A stretch of DNA of 64,000 nt from Microbulbifer guangxiensis. Its GTDB lineage: Bacteria > Pseudomonadota > Gammaproteobacteria > Pseudomonadales > Cellvibrionaceae. The translations under genes were made by a program, and so were the position numbers. The stretch is taken from contig NZ_JAJSAQ010000003.1 in assembly GCF_021729075.1 (NCBI RefSeq), positions 248,001-312,000 of the forward strand. The letters are read 5' to 3'. Shown here in pieces: positions 36,710 through 45,709 of the stretch. The number at the start of each line of letters is the position of its first letter. Position 1 is the stretch's first letter. A model generated the notes under the pieces. The model was given only the letters and a program-made list of their open reading frames with translations. It was not told the DNA's origin and did no database searches.

Positions 36710-39007
36710 ATGAGTTATCAAGTACTGGCACGCAAGTGGCGGCCGCGGTTATTTCGGGAGATGGTGGGCCAGGAGCATGTGCTCCAGGCGCTGATCAACG
36801 CCCTCGACAATGGCCGCCTGCACCATGCCTACCTCTTTGCCGGTACCCGCGGGGTGGGCAAGACGACCATTGCCCGCATCCTGGCCAAGTGCCTCAACTG
36901 TGAGACCGGTGTCAGCTCTGAGCCCTGCGGTCAGTGCGCTGCCTGTACGGAGATTGCCGACGGGCGCTTTGTCGACCTGATCGAAGTGGATGCGGCCTCC
37001 CGCACCAAGGTAGAGGACACCCGCGAGCTGCTGGAGAATGTCCAGTACGCGCCGACCCGGGGCCGTTACAAGGTGTACCTGATCGACGAGGTGCACATGC
37101 TCTCCAACAGTTCCTTCAACGCCCTGTTGAAGACCCTGGAGGAGCCCCCACCCCATGTGAAGTTCCTGCTCGCCACCACGGATCCGCAGAAGCTGCCGGT
37201 GACCGTGCTGTCCCGCTGCCTGCAGTTCAACCTGAAGAATATGAGCCCGGAGCGGGTGGTCGAACACCTGCGCTTCGTGCTGGGCCAGGAGATGGTCCCC
37301 TTCGAAGAGGGCGCGCTCTGGCATCTGGGGCGCGCCGCTGATGGCAGTATGCGTGACGCCATGAGTCTGACGGACCAGGCGATTGCCTTCGGCGGTGGCA
37401 AGATCGCCGAGGCCGAGGTCCGGGCCATGCTCGGCAGTATCGATACCGGCCTGGTCTGGAAACTGCTCGAGGCCCTCACCGCGGAGAGCGCGACGGCCCT
37501 GTTTGCGGCGGTAGCGGAGCTCGCCGAGCAGGCACCGGATTACAGCGGTGCGCTGGCGGAGCTGGCCAACAACCTGCATCGCATTGCTGTTGCCCAGGTG
37601 TTACCCCAGTCGGTGGACAACGCCCTTGGCGACGGTGAGCGGTTGAGTCAGTTTGCCGCCCGCCTGGCCCCGGAAAACGTACAACTCTATTACCAGATGG
37701 CGCTGCACGCGCGCCGCGACCTGTCCCTGGCCCCGGATCCCCGCAGCGGCTTCGAGATGGCGCTGCTGCGGATGCTGGCGTTCCGCCCCCAGGGTGTGGC
37801 CGATGTACCGACGGCACCACTGCCCGCCACCGGACAGGCCGAGCCGGCGAATGTGCCACAGCAGACCTCCGCGGAGGACGCCGTAAAAAAGCCCCAGGCG
37901 GAGGTCCAGCCGGCTGAAGTCGGCCCCGACACCCGTGGTGCGGCGCCCGCTGCAGAACCGCTTCCACAGGCTGTGCCGACCCACGTTGAGGTCGCACGGC
38001 CTGAACAGGGCACGCCAGTGCCCCCGGCAGCTGAGAATCCCGCGGTTCATGGCCAACCGCAGGCGGGAATGGGGGCCATGGCACCTTCAGTGGGTGCAGA
38101 GGGTACAGTGGGTGGGCCAGCAGCAGGTGAACCATCGGTGGGGCAGAATGCTGCTGTTGCCACTGGCGCAATGCCGCCGATGAGTGCGCCGGCTGCCAGC
38201 GAGGAAGCACCGGGCGCACCGACCGAGGCTGCCCGAGACACCTCGCCTCAGGCGCCGCCTTCAAGCCAGAATCCGCAACGCCCGGCCGACGATGCACCGC
38301 CCTGGGACGTGGAAGTCTCCGGCAATGCCCCCCAGGCGCCGATGCAGGCACGCGAGCAATCTGCGCCCGGCGCTGATACCCGCTCGACTGCAGAGAATGC
38401 CCGGGAAGTGCAGGCACCGGCCCCGGCGGAATTAGCGGCGTCGGCCGGCGCGGCGCCTGCAGGCGAACCGGCCGCCGATGAACGCGCGGCGCTGCGGGCG
38501 CTGCTGCGCGAACAGGTGGCGGCGGTGCAGTCCGCCCCTGCCGCCCCGGTACCCGCACCGCAACCGGTGGCGAAACCGCAACCGCAGAGCGCCCCCGGGG
38601 CCCGGCTGGAATCCCTGACGCCGGGCACCTGGCCGGCACTGTATGGCCAGCTGGGAGTGACGGGCATCCTGCATTCCATTGCCTTCCACCTGGAATTGGT
38701 GGGCAGGCAGGACAATATACTGTCCTTTACCCTGGACGAGTCCTACAGCAGCCTCTACGACGAGGTGCACCAGCGCCGCCTGGCGGATGTGTTGGGTGAC
38801 TTTTTCCAGCAGCCGGTCACCGTGCATATCCAGGTGGGGCAGGTGCAGGGCGGCACGCCGGCGCGCCTGGCTGCGGCAACCCGCGAGGCCCGCGCCGTGG
38901 CGGCCCGGGACGCCCTTTCCCGAGATCCGCTGGTGCAGGAGCTCGAGCAGGAGCTGGGCGCCGAACTGGTGTCCGAGTCCCTGGAGTACCTGGCCGAGAG
39001 CGACTGA
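36710..39007 (+). CDS. dnaX: DNA polymerase III tau/gamma subunit
   Basis: 765-residue clamp-loader ATPase. Walker A GTRGVGKT (45-52), four zinc cysteines (64, 73, 76, 79), Walker B LIDEVHM and the SRC arginine-finger motif (LSRCLQF) are all present. Domain III ends near residue 365; a long Pro/Ala/Glu-rich linker (about 370-620) leads to the tau-specific C-terminal domain (about 630-765) that binds polymerase alpha and DnaB. ATG 36710 follows GGAGAG. Codons 392-394 are GTA AAA AAG, containing the A AAA AAG heptamer that makes gamma in E. coli (see the separate entry). First gene of the ybaB-recR block. Confidence 0.96.
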   Translation: MSYQVLARKWRPRLFREMVGQEHVLQALINALDNGRLHHAYLFAGTRGVGKTTIARILAKCLNCETGVSSEPCGQCAACTEIADGRFVDLIEVDAASRTKVEDTRELLENVQYAPTRGRYKVYLIDEVHMLSNSSFNALLKTLEEPPPHVKFLLATTDPQKLPVTVLSRCLQFNLKNMSPERVVEHLRFVLGQEMVPFEEGALWHLGRAADGSMRDAMSLTDQAIAFGGGKIAEAEVRAMLGSIDTGLVWKLLEALTAESATALFAAVAELAEQAPDYSGALAELANNLHRIAVAQVLPQSVDNALGDGERLSQFAARLAPENVQLYYQMALHARRDLSLAPDPRSGFEMALLRMLAFRPQGVADVPTAPLPATGQAEPANVPQQTSAEDAVKKPQAEVQPAEVGPDTRGAAPAAEPLPQAVPTHVEVARPEQGTPVPPAAENPAVHGQPQAGMGAMAPSVGAEGTVGGPAAGEPSVGQNAAVATGAMPPMSAPAASEEAPGAPTEAARDTSPQAPPSSQNPQRPADDAPPWDVEVSGNAPQAPMQAREQSAPGADTRSTAENAREVQAPAPAELAASAGAAPAGEPAADERAALRALLREQVAAVQSAPAAPVPAPQPVAKPQPQSAPGARLESLTPGTWPALYGQLGVTGILHSIAFHLELVGRQDNILSFTLDESYSSLYDEVHQRRLADVLGDFFQQPVTVHIQVGQVQGGTPARLAAATREARAVAARDALSRDPLVQELEQELGAELVSESLEYLAESD
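37873..37917 (+). promoter_or_regulatory. Probable programmed -1 frameshift site in dnaX
   Basis: Slippery heptamer A AAA AAG at 37885-37891, in the correct phase (GTA AAA AAG). A Shine-Dalgarno-like GGAGGA lies 6 nt upstream (37873-37878). After a -1 slip eight codons are read before TGA at 37915-37917, giving a 402-residue gamma against the 765-residue tau. These elements match the E. coli dnaX site. The region after the heptamer is GC-rich, but I could not define one clear stimulatory stem. Confidence 0.75.
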
Positions 39008-39057
39008 CTCCGGCCTGTATCCAGCAGCCGGAATAAGCATTCAGAGAGAGGTTTATC

Positions 39058-39402
39058 ATGAAAGGTTTGGGCGATTTGATGCAGCAGGCCCAGAAAATGC
39101 AGGCCGAGATGCAGGAAAAAATGCAGAAGATGCAGCAACAGCTGGCAGATCTGCGGGTGGACGGCGAGGCTGGTGCCGGCATGGTCAAGGTAACCATGAA
39201 CGGCAGTCATGATGTGACTGCGGTGAATATCGATCCCAGCCTGTTGTCCGAGGACAAGGAAATGCTGGAAGACCTGCTGGCCGCCGCTGTGAACGATGCC
39301 GTGCGTCGGGTGGAGGAAAAGACCCGGGAACTGCAGAAGGAGCAGATGGGCGGCCTCACTGCTGGCATGAACTTGCCGGAAGGGTTCAAGTTCCCCTTCT
39401 AG
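39058..39402 (+). CDS. ybaB: YbaB/EbfC nucleoid-associated protein
   Basis: 114 residues. A Met/Gln-rich N-terminal helix ([20 protein letters not shown]) forms the dimer tweezer, followed by a small beta domain with [16 protein letters not shown] and a C-terminal helix. The family binds DNA as a dimer and is nearly always encoded between dnaX and recR, as here. ATG preceded by AGAGAGG. Confidence 0.95.
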   Translation: MKGLGDLMQQAQKMQAEMQEKMQKMQQQLADLRVDGEAGAGMVKVTMNGSHDVTAVNIDPSLLSEDKEMLEDLLAAAVNDAVRRVEEKTRELQKEQMGGLTAGMNLPEGFKFPF

Positions 39403-39435
39403 AACCCCCGCTTCCCTAACCAGACAAGAGTTTGC

Positions 39436-40050
39436 ATGTTCAGTCCCCTGATTGAAGAATTGATAGGCGCGCTGCGCTGCCTGCCTGGCGTCGGGCCCAA
39501 GTCTGCCCAGCGCATGGCGATGTACCTGCTGGAAAAAGACCGCGATGCGGCCGGCCAGTTGGCCCGTGCCCTGGAGCAATCCATCGAACGGGTGGGGCGT
39601 TGCAGCCAGTGCCGCACGCTGACCGAGCAGGAAATCTGTGCCCTGTGCGCGAATCCCCGTCGCGACGAAAAATCCCTCTGCGTGGTCGAGACACCTGCCG
39701 ACGTACTGGCCATCGAACAGGCCGGTAACTACCACGGGCGTTACTTCGTGCTGCACGGACACCTGTCGCCGATCGACGGCGTCGGCCCCGGTGACCTCGG
39801 CATCGACCTGCTGGAGCGTCGCCTGGCCAGTGAGCCGCTGCAGGAACTGATCATCGCCACCAACCCGACCGTGGAAGGCGAGGCGACGGCTCAATTCATC
39901 GCCGAGCGGGCCCGCGCCCACGGGGTCGCAGTCAGTCGCATTGCTCACGGTGTACCTATTGGAGGCGAGCTGGAATACATCGATGGCGGCACCCTGGCGC
40001 ACGCTTTCAACAGCCGTACGGCCTTTTTCTCCGGCGGTCGGGAGTCGTGA
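39436..40050 (+). CDS. recR: Recombination protein RecR
   Basis: 204 residues, standard size. Helix-hairpin-helix [13 protein letters not shown], then a Cys4 zinc finger (Cys56, 59, 68, 71), a Toprim domain ([14 protein letters not shown] ... [21 protein letters not shown]) and the C-terminal Walker-B-like region with [16 protein letters not shown]. Works with RecO to load RecA in gap repair. Stop overlaps the next ATG (TGATG). Confidence 0.97.
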   Translation: MFSPLIEELIGALRCLPGVGPKSAQRMAMYLLEKDRDAAGQLARALEQSIERVGRCSQCRTLTEQEICALCANPRRDEKSLCVVETPADVLAIEQAGNYHGRYFVLHGHLSPIDGVGPGDLGIDLLERRLASEPLQELIIATNPTVEGEATAQFIAERARAHGVAVSRIAHGVPIGGELEYIDGGTLAHAFNSRTAFFSGGRES

Positions 40051-41183
40051 TGCTGAATGTGGATACCACGCCGCACTGGGTGGACAGCAGTGAAGAGCTG
40101 GCCCGCCTGTGTGAAAAGTGGCGCGGGCAGAAAGCCGTCGCCCTCGATACCGAATTTATGCGCAGCCGCACTTTCTACCCACAGCCGGCACTGGTACAGG
40201 TGGGGGATGGTGAGCACTGTTACCTGATCGACAACCTGGCGATCGAGAACCTGGAACCGCTGCGCGAACTGATCCTGGACACCAGCGTGACCAAGATCAT
40301 GCACAGCTGCAGTGAAGACCTGGAAACTCTGGATCGCCTGCTCGGCGCCATTCCCGAGCCCATTTTTGATACCCAGATCGCCGCGGCCATGACCGGGCTC
40401 GGTGCCGGCCTAGGCTATGCCGCCACCGTCAAAACCCTGATCAACGTCGAGCTGCCGAAAAGCGAGACCCGGTCGGACTGGCTGCAGCGGCCGTTGAGCG
40501 AGGCCCAGAAGACCTACGCCGCGCTCGATGTGGCCTGGCTGCCGCACGTCTATGCAGTGCTGTTGAAGCGACTGAAGGAAAGTGACCGGCTGGCGTGGCT
40601 GCAGGAGGACTGCGAGCAGCTGGTAGCCGCAGCCCGCAATCCCCAGCCGCCGGAGCTCTATTACCAGAAAGTGAAAGGTGCCTGGCGCCTGCGTGGCAAA
40701 CAACTGGCGGCGCTGCAGGATCTCTGTGCCTGGCGGGAGCGGGAGGCGCGCCTGCGCGATGTGCCGCGCAACCACCTGCTCAAGGAGGCCGTTTGCCTGA
40801 AGCTGGCACAGCAGCTGCCGGAGCATCCCGCGGCCATGGCGCAGCCGGGGCTCGAGGGCCGGTCCCTGCGGGAGCATGGTGATACGCTACAGACAATCAT
40901 CAGCCGGGCCCGTGAGCGTCAGGATGCCCCGCCGTCGTTGCCGCAACCGCTGACCCGGCGACAGGGGGAATGCCTGAAAGCGCTGCGCCAGCGGGTGAAC
41001 GAAATCGCCGAGCGCGAGGGCCTGCCGGCGGAAATCCTGGTGCGTAAGAAGGAACTGGAAGAATTACTACAGGCCAGTCGGCCGTCCCTGGAGGGGCGCT
41101 TGCGCGGCTGGCGCGGCGACCTCGTCGGCGCTGTCCTGCTGGAAGGCGTTGAAGCCGCCCGTGAAGAATCGGAGAGCAAGTAG
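40050..41183 (+). CDS. rnd: Ribonuclease D
   Basis: 377 residues. DEDD 3'-5' exoribonuclease domain (about 10-180) with Exo I ALDTEF (Asp33, Glu35), Exo II IMHSCSEDLETL and Exo III with the DEDDy tyrosine (KTYAALDVAWL), followed by an HRDC domain (about 205-290) and a second HRDC-like helical region. Trims tRNA and other stable RNA 3' ends. The ATG overlaps the recR stop. Confidence 0.95.
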   Translation: MLNVDTTPHWVDSSEELARLCEKWRGQKAVALDTEFMRSRTFYPQPALVQVGDGEHCYLIDNLAIENLEPLRELILDTSVTKIMHSCSEDLETLDRLLGAIPEPIFDTQIAAAMTGLGAGLGYAATVKTLINVELPKSETRSDWLQRPLSEAQKTYAALDVAWLPHVYAVLLKRLKESDRLAWLQEDCEQLVAAARNPQPPELYYQKVKGAWRLRGKQLAALQDLCAWREREARLRDVPRNHLLKEAVCLKLAQQLPEHPAAMAQPGLEGRSLREHGDTLQTIISRARERQDAPPSLPQPLTRRQGECLKALRQRVNEIAEREGLPAEILVRKKELEELLQASRPSLEGRLRGWRGDLVGAVLLEGVEAAREESESK

Positions 41184-41184
41184 T

Positions 41185-41472
41185 TTGAAAACGGTTTGTG
41201 ATGTCTATCGCAGTCCCCTTGAAGACGAGATGTATCTTTACGTCGACAAGCGCGAGGGCCTGGAGAGGGTGCCGGAAAAACTTCTGGAGCTATTTGGCCA
41301 GCCGAAGCATGTCATGACCATGTTGCTGACAGCGGAGAAAAAACTGGCCCGTGCCGATGTGGCGAAAGTCCTGGCAGATATCGGTGAGCGCGGCTTTTAC
41401 CTGCAGATGCCCCCGGTTGTGGACAGTGAGATGAGCGCAATCGCAGCCCTGAACAGCAAGCTGCAGCGCTGA
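41185..41472 (+). CDS. ycgL: YcgL domain-containing protein
   Basis: 95 residues, starting at TTG 41185 one base after the rnd stop, with GGAGAG 8 nt upstream. The sequence (CDVYRSPLEDEMYLYVDKRE, then FGQP and GFYLQMPP) is characteristic of the YcgL family, found almost always beside rnd. Molecular function unknown. The TTG start suggests deliberately low, coupled expression. Confidence 0.93.
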   Translation: MKTVCDVYRSPLEDEMYLYVDKREGLERVPEKLLELFGQPKHVMTMLLTAEKKLARADVAKVLADIGERGFYLQMPPVVDSEMSAIAALNSKLQR

Positions 41473-41484
41473 GGGGGGGCAGGT

Positions 41485-41931
41485 TTGAGCGAACGGCCCT
41501 TCTGGGAGAGCAAGCCGCTGGAGGCAATGAGCGATTCCGAGTGGGAGTCACTCTGTGACGGCTGCGGCCGCTGCTGCCTGCATCGCCTCGAGGAAGAGGA
41601 GAGCGGCGAGGTGTATACCACCAATGTGGCCTGCCGGTTACTCGATACCCATTCCTGTCAGTGCAGCCGCTACCCCGAACGCAAACAGCTGGTCCCGGAC
41701 TGTATCCAGTTGCGCGCCGGGGACGTACAGGCTTATGACTGGCTCCCGTCGACCTGTGCCTATCGCACCCTCGCCGAGGGCCGGCCACTGGCTGACTGGC
41801 ACCCGCTGGTGTCCGGCCGCGCCGAGTCAGTGCACGAGGCGGGTATCTCGGTGCGCGGTGCCGTGATCAGTGAAGAGTTCGTGCACCCGGACGATTTTGA
41901 AGAGCATATTGTCAACTGGGTGGGCGACTGA
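41485..41931 (+). CDS. ycgN: YcgN family cysteine-cluster protein (UPF0260)
   Basis: 148 residues, TTG start 12 nt after ycgL. Cys cluster CDGCGRCCLH near residue 30 and further Cys at CRLLD, CQCSRYP and CIQL are those of the YkgJ/YcgN zinc/iron-chelating family (PF03692). A metal-binding role is likely; no reaction is assigned. Last gene of the dnaX-ycgN block. Confidence 0.92.
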   Translation: MSERPFWESKPLEAMSDSEWESLCDGCGRCCLHRLEEEESGEVYTTNVACRLLDTHSCQCSRYPERKQLVPDCIQLRAGDVQAYDWLPSTCAYRTLAEGRPLADWHPLVSGRAESVHEAGISVRGAVISEEFVHPDDFEEHIVNWVGD

Positions 41932-42021
41932 GCCACCCCTGGCCGGGCATCCAGGCCCGCCAAGATCCCTGTGGCTACGGCCATAGACCGGAAGTGAAAA
42001 AAGGAAGCAGAGCATAAACCT

Positions 42022-42402
42022 ATGGCAGAAGAATATCGTTTGGCCTGGTTGATTTACGCCGGCGGCACCCTGGTGTTGCTGGCGGCAGGCTGGTGGTTTA
42101 TGCGCAACTGGGGTTGGAGCTGGCTGCGCCGGGCAATTCTGCTGGTGGTCGCCGCGGCATTGCTGGTGCCGGTCCGCAGCGGCATGACCGATGCGCCCCC
42201 CATGCCGGTGCTGCCGCTGTTCGTCTACCAGACCGTGTTCGAGGAGGAGGGCGCAGCTCCGGAGGTCACTGCAAACCTGGTGTTCTCCACAGTCGGTGCC
42301 CTGGCGCTGGTTTCGGTGTGGGGGCTGGTGGTGCTTCTCGTTGGTCGCCGGCGCCAGAAGCAACGCGAGCTCGACCAGGACCCCTATTTCAACGAACCCT
42401 GA
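42022..42402 (+). CDS. Small membrane protein of unknown function
   Basis: 126 residues with three hydrophobic segments (about 8-27, 35-50 and 88-108); a positive loop after the second is consistent with inner-membrane insertion. The C-terminus is Arg/Gln-rich and cytoplasmic. I do not recognise the family. Its position 5' of the 3-TM/winged-helix protein and the MoxR/VWA pair hints at a shared envelope module, but nothing more can be said. Confidence 0.65.
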   Translation: MAEEYRLAWLIYAGGTLVLLAAGWWFMRNWGWSWLRRAILLVVAAALLVPVRSGMTDAPPMPVLPLFVYQTVFEEEGAAPEVTANLVFSTVGALALVSVWGLVVLLVGRRRQKQRELDQDPYFNEP

Positions 42403-42594
42403 ATCGACGCCTCTCGGGCAGCTGTTCACGAACTGACCCGATTGGAGAACTAGGCGCCGGATCCCACTTTCGCCGCCACGGCCGGGGTTGGCAGCTGCTA
42501 TATCTATAGGGCTGATCTGCGCCTCTGGCGCAGCATCGATCCGCCAGATAATAGAGTCGGCAGGCGCGGGACAGCGCCTGACAGAGGGCTACGG

Positions 42595-43275
42595 ATGCTC
42601 GACCATCTCCTAATACTTGCCGCCGTGATGCTGGTTTCCGGGATTCTCGGTGGCCTCGTGAACTACTACCAGATGCTGTTCACAGAAGAGGACCCGGCAG
42701 GCCTGGCCCGGTGCCTGATCATGGGCCTGTGCGGCGCCCTCATGGTGCCCATCTTCCTCAAATTCACCCAGAGCGACCTGCTGATCGAGATCCAGGGCGA
42801 TCCCTCGCGACTATTGATTTTCACCGGCTATTGCCTGCTCGCGGCCATTGCCTCGCGCATGTTCGTGTTTAACGCGGCGCGCCGGCAGCTGCGCGACGCA
42901 AGCATCGCCCGGGCACGGGTGGAAAGCCTGGAGCAGGAGCTGCGCGCCATGCAGCTGGAGATGATGCCGCTGCTGGAGCACGAGATCGAGGGGGATCCGG
43001 AGCAGGGCCCGAGCCTGGACTTCAACCAGATCCGCAAGCTCGATGAGAACGCGCTGCACGTGCTCAAGCTGCTGAATAGCGGTGACTGCGTGTTCCGCTC
43101 CCTGCACGGCATGGTCCATGAGGGCGGTATGGAGACCAATTCGGTGGCGCGCGCCTTGAACGGCCTGCTGGTGCTGGAGATGGTCGGCAAGATACACAGC
43201 CACCTCGGTATCCGCTGGTACATCACTGACAAGGGGCGCCAGGTGGTGCACCGCCGCAGTGCCGAAGTGGCCTGA
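42595..43275 (+). CDS. Three-TM protein with coiled coil and winged-helix-like C-terminus
   Basis: 226 residues. Three transmembrane helices (about 4-24, 40-58, 72-92), then a charged coiled coil (about 98-130: RARVESLEQELRAMQLEM), then a domain (about 145-220) whose pattern HVLKLLNSGDCVFRSLHGM...NGLLVLEMVGKI...RWYITDKGRQV looks like a winged helix. The architecture resembles the 'YEATS-associated helix-containing' group; that assignment is tentative. Could be a membrane-tethered regulator. ATG preceded by GAGGG. Confidence 0.65.
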   Translation: MLDHLLILAAVMLVSGILGGLVNYYQMLFTEEDPAGLARCLIMGLCGALMVPIFLKFTQSDLLIEIQGDPSRLLIFTGYCLLAAIASRMFVFNAARRQLRDASIARARVESLEQELRAMQLEMMPLLEHEIEGDPEQGPSLDFNQIRKLDENALHVLKLLNSGDCVFRSLHGMVHEGGMETNSVARALNGLLVLEMVGKIHSHLGIRWYITDKGRQVVHRRSAEVA

Positions 43276-43454
43276 GCAAACTCCGGAGTCAGCCGCCTGA
43301 GTCACGACTTCAGATAGTTCCCCCCCGAGCTTCCCCCCTGGTCAGTGGCGCTGCGCCCGGACCTGTCACTCCCTTTGACCGATTCCGTCTTTGGCAGCCG
43401 CCGGGCAATCTTTTACCATCGGCGCACCTGCCTGTATTTGAGACTGGAGTGACG

Positions 43455-44300
<846 letters not shown>

Positions 44301-44319
44301 CTGTCCCGGGGTATTGGCG

Positions 44320-44423
44320 GTGTCGCTGGCGGGTGGGCATCCGTGCGACACGCCGTGAATACATCCCTGTAGGCTCTTTCGCGGGATCCCTCCCGCGAAA
44401 GGTCACAGGGATGCCCACCCGCC
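44320..44423. repeat. Nested extragenic palindrome between moxR and VWA genes
   Basis: Outer arms of 13 bp (44328-44340 / 44411-44423), a middle pair CATCCCTGT / ACAGGGATG (44362-44370 / 44405-44413) and an inner 11-bp stem CTTTCGCGGGA / TCCCGCGAAAG (44376-44386 / 44391-44401) with a TCCC loop. A side repeat GTGTCGC / GCGACAC (44320-44326 / 44345-44351) allows an alternative fold. Resembles REP/MITE-type extragenic repeats; only this copy is seen in the window. Confidence 0.75.
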
Positions 44424-44456
44424 ATCGTCACCTTCGCCCGAAATTTAAAGGTCAAT

Positions 44457-45638
44457 ATGCTGATCGGTTTTTTCCTCAACCTCCGCCGCTACAAGCTGCC
44501 GGTTTCCACCACAGAACTGTTGTCACTGCTGGAGGCCCTGGAGCAGCGGCTGGTGTTTGCCGACCTGGAGGAATTCTATTTCCTCGCCCGCACCTGCCTG
44601 GTCAAGGACGAAAAGCATTTCGACAAATTCGACCGCGCCTTCAGTGCCTACTTCAAGGACCTGGAAACCCTCGACGACGTGCTGGAGCAGATGATTCCGG
44701 AGGACTGGCTGCGGGCGGAGTTTCTCAAGCAGCTGAGCGAGGAAGAGAAGGCGAAGATCGAAAGCCTGGGCGGGCTGGAAAAATTGCTGGAGGAGTTCCA
44801 GAAGCGGCTTGAGGAACAGAAAAAGCGGCACAGCGGCGGCAACCGCTGGGTCGGCACCGGCGGCACCAGCCCCTTCGGTAACAGCGGCTACAACCCCGAG
44901 GGCATCCGTGTCGGCGGCAGCAGCCGCAACCGCTCCGCGGTCAAGGTGTGGGAGAAGCGGCAGTTCAGGAACCTGGACGACAGCATCACCCTGGGCACCC
45001 GCAATATTCAGGTGGCACTGCGCAAGTTGCGGAAATTTGCCCGTACCGGCGCGACGGAAGAGCTGGACCTGAATGACACCATCTCTTCAACAGCCCGCAA
45101 TGCCGGTCTGCTGGATATCAAGATGGTGCCGGAGCGGCATAACGCCATCAAAGTGCTGATTTTTTTTGATGTGGGCGGGTCCATGGACCCCTATGTGAAG
45201 GTGTGTAAAGAGCTGTTCTCGGCCTGCCGTTCAGAGTTCAAGCATCTGGAGTATTACTATTTCCACAATTTCATTTACGAGCATCTGTGGCGGGATAACA
45301 CGCGCCGTTACAGTGAGACCACGCCCCTGCTCGAGGTCTTGCGCACCTACGGCAAGGACTACAAGGTAATCTTCGTCGGTGATGCCTCCATGGCACCCTA
45401 TGAAATCACCCACCGCTACGGCAGTGTCGAGCACATGAATGAGGAGCCGGGGGCGGCCTGGATGGAGCGTGTGACGGAGACCTACCCGGACGTGGTGTGG
45501 CTCAATCCGGTGGCGGAGGAATACTGGCAGTACACACCCAGTATCGGCATCACCCGCCAGCTTGTCGGTGGGCAGATGTACCCCATGACGTTGGAGGGAC
45601 TCGACCGGGCCATTGCGCGGCTGGTGAAGGGCCGCTGA
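44457..45638 (+). CDS. VWA-domain protein, CoxE-like
   Basis: 393 residues. N-terminal helical part (1-130), a Gly/Ser/Asn-rich linker (about 122-160), then a von Willebrand A domain with MIDAS motif DVGGSM (DxGxS), a later Thr region and Asp near VGDASM. Belongs to the CoxE-like (PF05762) group that partners MoxR ATPases. Cytoplasmic. Probably one operon with moxR despite the palindrome between them. Confidence 0.9.
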   Translation: MLIGFFLNLRRYKLPVSTTELLSLLEALEQRLVFADLEEFYFLARTCLVKDEKHFDKFDRAFSAYFKDLETLDDVLEQMIPEDWLRAEFLKQLSEEEKAKIESLGGLEKLLEEFQKRLEEQKKRHSGGNRWVGTGGTSPFGNSGYNPEGIRVGGSSRNRSAVKVWEKRQFRNLDDSITLGTRNIQVALRKLRKFARTGATEELDLNDTISSTARNAGLLDIKMVPERHNAIKVLIFFDVGGSMDPYVKVCKELFSACRSEFKHLEYYYFHNFIYEHLWRDNTRRYSETTPLLEVLRTYGKDYKVIFVGDASMAPYEITHRYGSVEHMNEEPGAAWMERVTETYPDVVWLNPVAEEYWQYTPSIGITRQLVGGQMYPMTLEGLDRAIARLVKGR

Positions 45639-45660
45639 TTTATCCGCGGTTTTGCAATAA

Positions 45661-45697
45661 AAAGGGCCGGCTGTGTTTTAGCAGCCGGCCCTTTTTT
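45661..45697. terminator. Bidirectional terminator, VWA / POT
   Basis: GGGCCGGCTG / CAGCCGGCCC with an 8-nt loop, AAAAA on the left and TTTTTT on the right, between convergent genes. Confidence 0.92.
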
Positions 45698-45709
45698 GTC
45701 ATGCGACGG

